A stretch of DNA of 64,000 bases from an uncultured Pseudodesulfovibrio sp. (GTDB lineage: Bacteria; Desulfobacterota; Desulfovibrionia; Desulfovibrionales; Desulfovibrionaceae), in the NCBI RefSeq assembly GCF_963662885.1, contig NZ_OY760059.1:186001-250000 (forward strand), given 5' to 3'. The position numbers and the translations under genes were made by a program. This document shows positions 36,142 to 44,266 of this stretch, piece after piece. Each line of letters starts with the position of its first letter. Within the stretch, counting starts at the first letter, position 1. Under the pieces are notes generated by a model. The model saw only the letters and a list, made by a program, of their open reading frames with translations. It made no database searches and was not told where the DNA came from.

Positions 36142-36530
36142 AGCGTCGCCTCCTCATTCGGGGTAAGGGGATGGTGGCACCCGCAACCGTTACCGCGCGG
36201 CAATACGGTCAGGGTATGGTCTGCGGCCTGGAACTCGCTCACGAAGTATTCGCAGGCGATACGAGGCCGGGCGGTCTCGCCGCAGGTGAAGATATCCACG
36301 GCGGCATAGCCCGATTCGGGCCAGGTGTGGATGGAAATATGGGATTCAGCGAGCAGAGCCAGCGCGGTGACGCCCTGGGGCTCGAATTTATGGCTCGTGA
36401 TATCGAGCAGCGTGGACATGGCCCGCTGGGAAGCGGCCATCATGGTTTCGAGAATGAGCTGCTCATCGTCGAGCAGATGGGAAGGACAACCTTTGAGTTC
36501 AAGAATACAATGCACACCGACAGTGTTCAT
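36123..36530 (-). CDS. speD: S-adenosylmethionine decarboxylase proenzyme
   Basis: 135 residues. Self-cleaving pyruvoyl enzyme supplying decarboxylated SAM to SpeE. The processing site is ALLAESHISIHTWPE, where cleavage before Ser makes the pyruvoyl group; the downstream AAVDIFTCGE with its conserved Cys is the proton donor. The C-terminus is longer than the minimal class 1B enzyme and has CGCHHP. First gene of the speDE operon; ribosome site GAGGTGTTGA. Confidence 0.94.
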   Translation of the reverse strand: MNTVGVHCILELKGCPSHLLDDEQLILETMMAASQRAMSTLLDITSHKFEPQGVTALALLAESHISIHTWPESGYAAVDIFTCGETARPRIACEYFVSEFQAADHTLTVLPRGNGCGCHHPLTPNEEATLWQVRS

Positions 36531-37028
36531 TCATCAACACCTCGTGATTAAATGGTTCAGTGACCGAAACACCTCCTTGCCTTGGCGGCCGGACAACCCG
36601 TCCAGCCTCTAACTAAAAACATAAAACCCCCTTGGTACGGTTGGCCCGCGCCGACATGACGCGAACCCGGCGAAAGCCGCATCCGGGGGAGTACATATCC
36701 CGGGGGCATTCCGCGCATCCGGCGCACTGGATCGGTCAATCCAATTACGCAGGACCAATTGAGCCGAGCTTGTATATGAATCGTCGGCTAATGCAAGTTT
36801 TTTCTGCGCCCGATCCCGGCCGGCTGCGGTTTTCTCGGGGCCGCCCCAAAGACCTGCGCCCCTCTATATACGTTCAAAGCGGCCCTCGGGTTTCAACGAG
36901 ACGAAGGTTTTGCGTCGATATTCCGTTCGATTCGGCCGCCTCGACATATGAACACATAGACACCATTGATAGACATCAAGTTAACATTTCTATAGCATCG
37001 CACCCAAACCTGTAACCGGAGATTCCCC
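36531..37028. other. Intergenic region between speD and the lipoprotein gene
   Basis: 498 nt with no plausible gene. Near speD, a hairpin (GGCCGGACAACCCGTCCAGCC, 36589-36609) overlies the expected 5' leader of the speDE mRNA. TTGATA at about 36966-36971 and TATAGC near 36991-36996 could be a weak promoter for the gene at 37029 (spacing about 19). No tRNA or known riboswitch recognised. Confidence 0.4.
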
Positions 37029-37625
37029 ATGAAACGCTGTATTCATTCCCTGTTCCTCTTCTCCCTCCTGCTCATGACGGGCTGCGCCTCGTCCCAGATG
37101 ATGCAAGTGCCCGAAGGCGTTGCTCCTTATACAGCCTCCCCCGACAAATCCACGGTGGTGTTCATGCGGCCGTCCGCTTTTGGCGGGGCTGCCCAATCCT
37201 ATGCGGTCCAATACGACAACGACACCCCGGAGTTCATCGGCATCGTGTCCACGAACTACAAGATCGCCTTCCAGACCTCCCCCGGCGAGCATCTGTTCAT
37301 GATCATGGGGGAGAACACCGACTACCTGAAGGCCGACCTGGCGGCCAACCACATCTACTACGTGATCGTCGAGCCGCACCTGGGATTCATGAAATCCAGA
37401 TTCTCCCTCGACCCGGTTACCGCGTCGCAACTCGACACCCAGGATTTCAAGGATGACCTGGCCGAGTGCTCCTTCGTGCAGAACACCCCGGAGTCGATGA
37501 AGTGGTTCGAGGAGAACCGGGAAAAAATCATGGCGCGGTACCGGTCCAGCTATAAGGATTGGCTCGCCGACCCGGAAGACCAGAGCCGCCTCTCGAAGGA
37601 GGACGGACGATCTCTGTCCGAATAA
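37029..37625 (+). CDS. Outer-membrane or periplasmic lipoprotein, DUF2846-like
   Basis: 198 residues. Lipoprotein signal peptide with lipobox LMTGCAS (Cys at about residue 19). The domain (KSTVVFMRPSAFGGAAQSYAVQ, then TNYKIAFQTSPGEHLFMIMGENTDYLKADLAANHIYYVIVE) is the beta-rich DUF2846-type fold of unknown function. Asp is not at position +2 after Cys, so by the enterobacterial rule it would go to the outer membrane. Followed 16 nt later by the YjbQ-family gene. Confidence 0.78.
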   Translation: MKRCIHSLFLFSLLLMTGCASSQMMQVPEGVAPYTASPDKSTVVFMRPSAFGGAAQSYAVQYDNDTPEFIGIVSTNYKIAFQTSPGEHLFMIMGENTDYLKADLAANHIYYVIVEPHLGFMKSRFSLDPVTASQLDTQDFKDDLAECSFVQNTPESMKWFEENREKIMARYRSSYKDWLADPEDQSRLSKEDGRSLSE

Positions 37626-37641
37626 CGAGCGCGAGGACGGC

Positions 37642-38058
37642 ATGAAATCCTATCGCAAAGAGCTTTTCTACGAAGTCCCGAGCCGCCGGGCGTTTCTGAA
37701 CATCACCGAAGACGTCGAGGCCTGCCTGCGCGAATCCGGCATCCGCGAGGGGTTGTGTCTGGTGAACGCCATGCACATCACCGCTTCGGTGTTCATCAAC
37801 GACGACGAGTCCGGGCTGCATCACGACTACGAAGTCTGGCTGGAGAAACTCGCCCCGCATGCGCCGGTGAGCCAATACCGGCACAACGGATACGAGGACA
37901 ACGCGGACGCGCACATGAAGCGCCAGGTAATGGGCCGCGAGGTGGTCGTAGCCGTCACCGAAGGGCAACTCGACTTCGGCACCTGGGAGCGCATCTTCTA
38001 CGGGGAGTTCGACGGCCGACGCAAAAAACGGGTCCTGGTCAAGATCATCGGAGAATGA
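37642..38058 (+). CDS. YjbQ/UPF0047 family protein (secondary thiamine-phosphate synthase-like)
   Basis: 138 residues, standard length. Family marks: RAFLNITEDVEACLRESGIREGLCLVNAMHITASVFINDDESGLHHDYE and the C-terminal VMGREVVVAVTEGQLDFGTWERIFYGEFDG with metal-binding His/Glu. YjbQ can replace ThiE weakly, but the physiological role is unsettled. Last gene before the tRNA and island. Confidence 0.92.
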   Translation: MKSYRKELFYEVPSRRAFLNITEDVEACLRESGIREGLCLVNAMHITASVFINDDESGLHHDYEVWLEKLAPHAPVSQYRHNGYEDNADAHMKRQVMGREVVVAVTEGQLDFGTWERIFYGEFDGRRKKRVLVKIIGE

Positions 38059-38116
38059 CGCCCCGCCGAATATCCTTGACCTCCCCCGCCCGCCTTGATT
38101 ATTGAGACACGCACGT

Positions 38117-38193
38117 GCGCCAGTAGCTCAGGTGGATAGAGCATCGGCCTTCTAAGCCGACGGCCGTGGGTTCGAATCCTACCTGGCGCACCA
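38117..38193 (+). tRNA. tRNA-Arg (anticodon TCT)
   Basis: Cloverleaf readable by eye: acceptor GCGCCAG / CTGGCGC, D-arm AGCTCAGGTGGATAGAGCAT, anticodon stem TCGGC/GCCGA with loop CTTCTAA (anticodon TCT at 38151-38153), T-loop GGTTCGAATCC, discriminator A and encoded CCA to 38193. Its 3' half serves as integration target of the island. Confidence 0.97.
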
Positions 38194-38194
38194 T
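38147..38194. repeat. attL, 48-bp direct repeat in the tRNA-Arg gene
   Basis: Begins GCCTTCTAAGCCGACGG and ends GGCGCACCAT. Identical base for base to 47913-47960. It includes the anticodon loop onward, so the tRNA stays complete at this end. Confidence 0.97.
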
Positions 38195-38203
38195 AAAAAA
38201 GAC

Positions 38204-38234
38204 AAGGATTCAAGCGCAATGCTTGAATCCTTTT
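38204..38234 (+). terminator. Island-supplied terminator after tRNA-Arg
   Basis: AAGGATTCAAGC (38204-38215) pairs perfectly with GCTTGAATCCTT (38221-38232) around GCAAT, followed by Ts. It lies inside the island and replaces the tRNA's own terminator, now at 47969-47997. Confidence 0.88.
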
Positions 38235-38262
38235 CTCTTCCCCGCGCTAGCCATATTGATTT

Positions 38263-38304
38263 TTTGCTCCAAATTTGCTCCACTGCTCCAAGAAAAGGAG
38301 CAAA
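38263..38304. promoter_or_regulatory. Left cluster of TTTGCTCCA repeats (possible integrase arm sites)
   Basis: TTTGCTCCA at 38263-38271 and 38274-38282 (11 bp apart), TGCTCCA at 38284-38290, and the inverted GGAGCAAA at 38297-38304, which overlaps the integrase ribosome site. The same word occurs at the far end of the island (47798-47806, 47842-47849), suggesting integrase arm sites or an excision regulator's sites. Confidence 0.6.
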
Positions 38305-38307
38305 GAC

Positions 38308-39318
38308 ATGGCAACCATCCGCAAGCGCGGCCCCTACCAATGGGAAGTCAGAATCCGCAAAAAGGGCTACCCCACGCACTGCAAAACGTTCTCCCGAAAG
38401 ACTGACGCCGACCAATGGGCGCGAGACATCGAATCCGAAATGACACGTAGCGTCTTCGTGTCCCGCAAAGAAGCAGAATCAACCACCCTACAAGACGCCC
38501 TGGAACGCTTCGAAGAAGAATTCCTCGAAAGCTATGCCCAGCCGAAACAAATTAAAAGCCGAATCAAGATCATCAAAGAACGGCCAATCGCCCTAATGCC
38601 CCTAGCTTCCATACGAGGCAAAGACGTAGCGGACTTCATAAAGAGCCGAGAGGAAGAAGGCCGCGCCTCTCAGACGATTCTCCACGAAGTGAACCTGATC
38701 TCACGAGTATTTGAGATTTCACGAAAAGATTGGGGCATGGAATCCCTGCACAACCCCACCCAGCGCGTAAACAAGCCAAAGCAGAACAAAGGCCGCTCCA
38801 GGCGCCTGGAAAAAGGAGAAGAAAAGAAACTGCTGGATAAAGCCCCGGACGAGTTGAAACCGATCATCCTGCTTGCCCTGGAAACTGCTATGCGCCGGGG
38901 CGAAATAGCCATGATGCGCTGGGAGCACGTGGACCTGAAAAAACGCTATGTCCATCTCCCGAAGACGAAGAACGGAGAGGCTCGGTCAGTCCCCCTCTCT
39001 CCGGCGGCGTTGGATATTCTGAGGAGCATCCCAAGGCAGATTAAAGGAGATGTTTTTTTGCTCCACCCTGACACTATTTCAAAGAGGTTTAGGGTAGCTG
39101 CTGATGAAGCTGACTTAAAGGATTTGCGCTTTCACGATCTGCGCCATGAGGCGACGTCTAGGTTGTTCGAAAATACGGACCTAGATTTTATGGAGGTCAA
39201 AGCAATTACTGGCCATAAAAGCTTCCAAATGTTATCAAGGTACAGTCACTTAAGAGCGCACAAGCTTGCGTCCAGGTTAGCGGGGAAGGCACGACTTAGG
39301 AATCAACAGCTGTATTAA
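38308..39318 (+). CDS. Tyrosine-type site-specific integrase of the island
   Basis: 336 residues from ATG 38308 (AAAAGGAG upstream). An N-terminal AP2-like arm-binding part (MATIRKRGPYQWEVRIRKKG) and a core-binding SAM-like region precede the catalytic domain with all residues: Arg196 in TAMRRGEI, Lys221, His276-x-x-Arg279 in FHDLRHEAT, His303 in TGHKS and Tyr312 in SRYSHL. It recombines attP with the tRNA-Arg site. The base composition shifts partway: the first two thirds are GC-rich, the end AT-rich. Confidence 0.95.
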   Translation: MATIRKRGPYQWEVRIRKKGYPTHCKTFSRKTDADQWARDIESEMTRSVFVSRKEAESTTLQDALERFEEEFLESYAQPKQIKSRIKIIKERPIALMPLASIRGKDVADFIKSREEEGRASQTILHEVNLISRVFEISRKDWGMESLHNPTQRVNKPKQNKGRSRRLEKGEEKKLLDKAPDELKPIILLALETAMRRGEIAMMRWEHVDLKKRYVHLPKTKNGEARSVPLSPAALDILRSIPRQIKGDVFLLHPDTISKRFRVAADEADLKDLRFHDLRHEATSRLFENTDLDFMEVKAITGHKSFQMLSRYSHLRAHKLASRLAGKARLRNQQLY

Positions 39319-39338
39319 TCACGCAAAGGTTGATAATA

Positions 39339-42056
39339 ATGATATCCAAAGACTTAGTGAACATTCTCAATTCAGGAGACGCAGTTACTATAGTAGGTAG
39401 TGGCATTTCAGCTAATGCAGGACTTCCTACTTGGAGTGAACTTTTTACGAATGTCGCAGATTTACTCGGCCCTGATAAAGACACTAGCTACGCACGTCAG
39501 CAAGCTAAAAAATATAAATTGCCTCAGGCCTTTGAAACACTTTCAAAGTTATCATCCCGGGAATATATTTACGGGCAAGTATCAAATATTATAAATAAAA
39601 GTCAAACACCCTGTGACTATCACAACCAGTTAGCCGACTGGCCTTGTAAAATGTATGTAACAACCAACTATGATAGTCTTTTAGAAAGCGCATCAAAGCT
39701 GCCACTGACGAAAGTTGGAAATCGCGGGAATGAACTACGAAAAATATCAGGTGGCACTAGAGATATAGTATGGCATATACATGGGTGCAGTTCACTTCAC
39801 ACGGACTATAGTCAACTTGTAGTTACACAGTCAGATTATGACGATTACTATCCATCCTCAAATGCGATAGAGAAACTTAAAGCCATTACATCTATGCACC
39901 GTTGCATTTATGTCGGCTTTGGCTTCAATGACGCTGATTTAATACATGTATTACAAGCCGTAGGAAGACACTCAAATAGCGGCGTTCCAAGCTATGCTTT
40001 TCTTGGCTACGAAAAACCATTTTCAGCTGAGGCGTATGATCATCAAAATGATCTCAAAGCTCGATACAATGTCGAAGTCTTACCTTATGCAAAAAACGGA
40101 AGTGACCATAGCAAGCTCCAAGATATTTTGAATGCCTACAAGCCATTTGTGGTCCGCAGATCAATTTCTCTGGGTAAAAGGACGCGAGCGACCCCAACAT
40201 ACGACCCCACTGTTTCCAGCCTTAAAATTCACAACTGTCTCGACATTGGGGAGCTCACAAAAAACAACCATGATCTTAGGACAATTCTAATTGGTGCAAA
40301 AATTCTTTCTTTTGTTAGAGAGCATCCCGGCTGCACAGCAGAAGATGTATGTAAATCTTTTGATCCCAAGCAAGACGAAGATGCAATTATCTCCGCTTGC
40401 ATTGAAATGCTTCAGACAAAAGGAGATATCTGTGAGGGCAAGAACCTCAACATCACCCCTGCATACGAAGAAAAAACAACAGATATCAATGCTTTTATAG
40501 AACTCGAAAGAGATAAATTCAAGACATCGTTAAGCTCTCGCTTGATGGGTAGCGGTCTAAACGCTGAAACGGAACTAGCTGTCGTGAACAGCGTGGCTTC
40601 CTTTTTCGATGCATTATGCAGAGAAAGAGGGCTAGGAGTCGCTCAAAACTTAGCCACAACGATCGAGGATCAGGCAGCATATAGATGTGTAGCCTTAATG
40701 CAGGAACTTCCTGAATATTTGGCTAAGAGCTTAGATCATGACGGTATCATTAAAGCAATTTCAATTTCATCTGAAATTTTAACAAATCCACACGAATCAG
40801 AATCAATATACCTTGGACTCCTTTGCCAAGCATATTTTGGGCAACACCTCGTTGGTTCATCTAGTACGATCAACAAGGTTGACATCGGTTTATTATCAAA
40901 TTCTTGCTTTATACTTGATGCATCTGTTATTATTAACCTTCTTGCAGAGGGCTGCAAAGAACACAAATTCACAAAGGCACTCGTTAACGATCTGATCGGC
41001 CACGAATCAGTCATTGCAACGATGGATTTATTCATTAATGAAATCGTAGAACACGTTGAATGGGCATACAACCTTGTAGATAGACATGGCGAGAACTCAC
41101 CTACAGTTATAGACGCCTGCAGGTGCACAGGAAGCTTTAGGCCGAATGAATTTTTAATCGGATACCACAACTGTCAGCATTCTTACTCATCGTTTAAATC
41201 TTATCTTGAAAAGAACATAGGCGCATTTCAAAACAGTTACGGTAATCACGAAGTTGTTATTAATAGGCTCAAAGATTTTAACATTTCTTCGCCGCGGTTT
41301 GACGGTTGGTTGGGTTTTACGGATGACCTTTTCGCCGATCGAGTAGAAATCCAAAAAGAAATTGGCTTTCGCCGAGAAAATCAAGCTACATTTAAGCACG
41401 ACCGCCAAACTAAAGCGGAAGCAGAAGTATCTATCATCGTCGACAAAATTCGCAGAGGCGACTTAAAACCTACTAGCGGAAAAGCAACCGACGCTTTTTT
41501 TGTTAGCAGCACACGTATTGTCAACAATTTGCCTGGATTAACTCGAAAAATATGTTTGCTTCCTGTAGGGCTCTCCCAATGGCTATGGAGCACAAAGGCT
41601 CACTCTAGGGAACACGCAGCATATGTTTTTGATCAACTTGTTTATGAGCTTGCCATTAGTGGCATCAAGTTCGTTAATGAAGAACTTTTGAACAGAAGAT
41701 TTAGCGGTGTAATTGAGGCGGCTGAAGTAGATTTAAAAATAGTTTTAGACGAAAGACGAGAATATCTAGTTGAAAAATACGGACCGAACCCAAATTCTGC
41801 CTTCTTACAAGCTAACAGATTAGACCTCCCTCGGTTCGCCGAAGAAGTCAAACGCGAAGTATTAAACAAAATGGAACTTGAGGTCAAAAAATCTCGCGAA
41901 AGAGAGCTTGAGGCCAGAACAGCTGCCCGTATTAGCGAAAAGGATCGCCGAGACCACGAGAGGCTTAAACGAACAGAGAAAAAAAGAAAAGAGAAAAAGC
42001 TCAAGAAAAGTAGAGCGTTACAGAGCGCCAAGAAAAAACGCAAACGCAATAGATAG
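39339..42056 (+). CDS. Large SIR2-domain protein with a PIN-nuclease-like domain (putative defence effector)
   Basis: 905 residues from ATG 39339 (a TTG three codons earlier is less likely). Residues 1-250 are SIR2: VTIVGSGISANAGLPTW (NAD loop), VTTNYDSLLE, HIHG (putative catalytic His148) and CIYVGFGFNDADL. About 310-370 may be a winged helix (ILSFVREHPGCTAEDVCKSF). About 520-735 looks PIN-like: FILDASVIINLL (Asp527), INEIVEHVEW (Glu568), FKHDRQTKAEAEV (Asp688) and DAFFVSSTRIV. The last 60 residues are a basic coiled coil. AT-rich, unlike host genes. Inference: NAD-depleting and possibly RNA-cutting abortive-infection protein; no partner gene follows. Confidence 0.8.
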   Translation: MISKDLVNILNSGDAVTIVGSGISANAGLPTWSELFTNVADLLGPDKDTSYARQQAKKYKLPQAFETLSKLSSREYIYGQVSNIINKSQTPCDYHNQLADWPCKMYVTTNYDSLLESASKLPLTKVGNRGNELRKISGGTRDIVWHIHGCSSLHTDYSQLVVTQSDYDDYYPSSNAIEKLKAITSMHRCIYVGFGFNDADLIHVLQAVGRHSNSGVPSYAFLGYEKPFSAEAYDHQNDLKARYNVEVLPYAKNGSDHSKLQDILNAYKPFVVRRSISLGKRTRATPTYDPTVSSLKIHNCLDIGELTKNNHDLRTILIGAKILSFVREHPGCTAEDVCKSFDPKQDEDAIISACIEMLQTKGDICEGKNLNITPAYEEKTTDINAFIELERDKFKTSLSSRLMGSGLNAETELAVVNSVASFFDALCRERGLGVAQNLATTIEDQAAYRCVALMQELPEYLAKSLDHDGIIKAISISSEILTNPHESESIYLGLLCQAYFGQHLVGSSSTINKVDIGLLSNSCFILDASVIINLLAEGCKEHKFTKALVNDLIGHESVIATMDLFINEIVEHVEWAYNLVDRHGENSPTVIDACRCTGSFRPNEFLIGYHNCQHSYSSFKSYLEKNIGAFQNSYGNHEVVINRLKDFNISSPRFDGWLGFTDDLFADRVEIQKEIGFRRENQATFKHDRQTKAEAEVSIIVDKIRRGDLKPTSGKATDAFFVSSTRIVNNLPGLTRKICLLPVGLSQWLWSTKAHSREHAAYVFDQLVYELAISGIKFVNEELLNRRFSGVIEAAEVDLKIVLDERREYLVEKYGPNPNSAFLQANRLDLPRFAEEVKREVLNKMELEVKKSRERELEARTAARISEKDRRDHERLKRTEKKRKEKKLKKSRALQSAKKKRKRNR

Positions 42057-42059
42057 ATA

Positions 42060-42310
42060 CTTAATTTAGGTGCCCTGGCACAGACTGCTCCTAAGGAACG
42101 TGTCTCCTTACCTGCGTGCTAGTCACTCTGAAGACCATTGAGTTCGCCATTACTTGAGCAATTGCCCGGAAGGAATGGGTTGGAAAGACGCCGGGAACTC
42201 ACACTAGCCCGGACCTAAAACGGGGGCAACTCCAAATCGGCGGGAAGTCTCTACTACGAGCTGGCCCTATGGTGAGGGACTTTATTCCCTTTAACATTTA
42301 TTCAACTGCC
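42060..42310. other. GC-richer non-coding tract, possibly a structured RNA
   Basis: About 250 nt with stops in all frames, between AT-rich genes but itself of balanced composition. Small hairpins can be drawn: GTGCCCTGGCAC, AAGGA/TCCTT around ACGTGTC, CCGGG/CCCGG around an 11-nt loop, and AGGGA...TCCCT near the end. It lies after the SIR2-PIN gene and beyond the stop of the 4-TM gene. No known RNA family recognised. Confidence 0.4.
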
Positions 42311-43018
42311 TTAAATAGTAGTATTTGTGATTTGAGAATCGTCATGCATCCATCTAAGATATTGATAAATCACTCTCATCCTATCCCATTTACACTGAGT
42401 CACAGCAAACAGTGGACTTAAAAGCAATGTATTGATTGCAAAGATCTGAATCAATAACGAAGCAGTGTGAACGTCTCCCATTTTTAAGTTCCCAATCACC
42501 ATCCCTATCAACATAAAAAGGAAATTCACCCCTATAGAAGCAAACATTTTTGATAAGTCATTGTCCTTTTTTAACGCAATACGAGCAGATATATATGCTC
42601 GCACACTTTGGATATCTATACATCCTGCATCAATTTTATCTACAAAGACGGAATAATAATAAACAAAAGGGAACTGTACCTTTTTACAATCGAACCTTTC
42701 TCCCCCATACTTTCCATAGACAGATTTTCTTGAAATACTTGTTATTTTTCTTCCGGCAATAAGAAATAGCGCGAGCGGCATAGCGCACAATGGGATAAGC
42801 ACCCATTTTATAGATGAAGAGACATTAAATTGAAAATGAGTGGATATAATTGTCGTCACAGACAATAGTAAGAATATAACCGCAAACGAATATCGTGCAC
42901 CCGGCATATTGTTTTCGATTTGCTGAACGTTGCCCCAGAATCCAATTATTTTTTTATATTCCCGATCTAAGAACTCATACTGCCGCTCCCCAGCGGACAG
43001 CTTTTGACTGCTTTTCAT
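42311..43018 (-). CDS. Four-transmembrane protein of unknown function
   Basis: 235 residues from the ATG at 43018, chosen because GGAGGAG lies directly upstream; an ATG five codons earlier lacks a ribosome site. TM helices at about 43-61, 71-90, 160-180 and 187-207, with a Lys/Tyr-rich cytoplasmic-type loop between TM2 and TM3 (RKSVYGKYGGERFDCKKVQF). An N-terminal soluble helix (about 40 residues) precedes TM1. Pairs of helices like this occur in defence effectors such as SLATT proteins, but no firm match. Third gene of the XRE/TraB-like set; a 162-nt gap separates it from the next. Confidence 0.7.
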   Translation of the reverse strand: MKSSQKLSAGERQYEFLDREYKKIIGFWGNVQQIENNMPGARYSFAVIFLLLSVTTIISTHFQFNVSSSIKWVLIPLCAMPLALFLIAGRKITSISRKSVYGKYGGERFDCKKVQFPFVYYYSVFVDKIDAGCIDIQSVRAYISARIALKKDNDLSKMFASIGVNFLFMLIGMVIGNLKMGDVHTASLLIQIFAINTLLLSPLFAVTQCKWDRMRVIYQYLRWMHDDSQITNTTI

Positions 43019-43180
43019 CAACTCCTCCACCATGCTCTATTTCACAACAAAGAACTACGGAAGCCTATACGATTGGGGGATTTGACACTAGACTGACGAC
43101 GCTAACTCCCCCAATTAATACTCGCCCCATCAAAAATAACACAAACATTTACCAAAAGTTCTTTTAGTTACAAAAACAGC

Positions 43181-43870
43181 TCAGGATGGACAATCGGGAC
43201 TTCTAAGATGGCCCTGAAGAGGGGTCAACGAAACGATGGATATTCCATGACCAAGCCTCCTAAGTCGTTGTCGCAAAAGTCCCTCGCCCTTCTCAGTATG
43301 GTTCTCGCCAACGATGACGATAGCATATTTCTCAGCATCCGGCACCAAACATGTAGCTAGCTCGTCGACCCACATTGCGTCACGATCAGTGTTGACAATT
43401 GGCTCGCCAACCTCATCAAGCTCAACCTCCATAAATTTCTCAATAAGCTCTTGACTATTCGGATCTATTCCCTCCTTCTCCGCGTAGTCTAATACCGCCA
43501 TGACTTTATTAGAGAGCAAACTACCCGCCGCCTGCCGTTCAAACTCACCAAAGTTTCGGCCGTTATCAAGCCAAATTGTCGGTGAATCAGGGAAAACAGA
43601 TTTATGCGTTATTGCGTCATATGCGACAACCCCGGCGACTCGCTCCATATTCTGCACTGATATCTTATCTTGCAAAAATTCCTGCCTGCTCGGCTTCATC
43701 CCACTAACCGCTCGCTGGGGAGAAATGTATTCCCCATAAAAAGACTCTCCGTATTCGACTGCAACGAACTCTGGAACGCCTTTGCTCTCTGATAGCTGCC
43801 TCAGGACCTCCAGGAGCCTCTCCTGACAAACGAAAGAGTCATGTACCCCGCCAATCAATACTATATTCAT
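43181..43870 (-). CDS. TraB/EreA-superfamily-like protein
   Basis: 229 residues. Motifs of the TraB/ChaN/erythromycin-esterase-like group are visible in order: GGVHDS (His10), PEFVAVEYGE (Glu39), NTDRDAMWVDELAT (Arg163, Met166) and VIVGENHTEKGE (Glu189, His191). In relatives these His/Glu residues form a metal-dependent or esterase-like site. The soluble protein has no signal peptide. Ribosome site GAAAGGAG. It sits 34 nt downstream of the XRE regulator, likely one operon. Assignment is by motif only. Confidence 0.55.
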   Translation of the reverse strand: MNIVLIGGVHDSFVCQERLLEVLRQLSESKGVPEFVAVEYGESFYGEYISPQRAVSGMKPSRQEFLQDKISVQNMERVAGVVAYDAITHKSVFPDSPTIWLDNGRNFGEFERQAAGSLLSNKVMAVLDYAEKEGIDPNSQELIEKFMEVELDEVGEPIVNTDRDAMWVDELATCLVPDAEKYAIVIVGENHTEKGEGLLRQRLRRLGHGISIVSLTPLQGHLRSPDCPS

Positions 43871-43904
43871 TTTGGCTCCTTTCTATATCGATTCAATCGA
43901 GCGG

Positions 43905-44144
43905 CTACATTAGCCGCTGCATACTAACCGACAACGCTTCTGCCAACTTATGCATGGTCAGAAGGGATATATTCTGCCGCCCCCGCTCTATGCCAGAAAT
44001 ATAGGTCCTGTGCACGTCCGTTAACTCCGCCAACTTCTCCTGAGACAGTCCCGCCTCTTCTCGTAACTGGCGGACTCTCTGACCAAATTCCGACATTATC
44101 TTCTGTTCCGCTTCTGAGTATTTTTCCAAGCTCTTAGTGGGCAT
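43905..44144 (-). CDS. XRE-family regulator (restriction-controller-like)
   Basis: 79 residues. Single helix-turn-helix of lambda-repressor type: FGQRVRQLREEAGLSQEKLAELTDVHRTYISGIERGRQNISLLTMHKLAEALSV. Size and sequence resemble the C-proteins of restriction systems and small immunity repressors. A palindrome TACTCTACAGAGTA in the divergent promoter is the probable operator. Starts the leftward unit with the TraB-like gene. Confidence 0.9.
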   Translation of the reverse strand: MPTKSLEKYSEAEQKIMSEFGQRVRQLREEAGLSQEKLAELTDVHRTYISGIERGRQNISLLTMHKLAEALSVSMQRLM

Positions 44145-44180
44145 ACCCTCTCCTTGGGTTTACCCTTTAAGATGCTTGAC

Positions 44181-44209
44181 TTGTCGAGTATTACTCTACA
44201 GAGTATACT
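44181..44209 (+). promoter_or_regulatory. Divergent promoter with palindromic operator
   Basis: TTGTCG (44181-44186), 17 nt, TATACT (44204-44209). The palindrome TACTCT-AC-AGAGTA (44192-44205) sits between the two hexamers, so a bound XRE protein would block the rightward gene at 44267. Confidence 0.55.
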
Positions 44210-44266
44210 TTACACTCAGACAAGCTCTATCACTCATCACCAACACTCGACGCAGGCGGAGTTTCA

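Noticed and set aside
42060..42310. Group II intron or retron RNA
   Set aside because: No reverse transcriptase in the island and no domain V-like hairpin that I can identify; left as an unknown structured tract.
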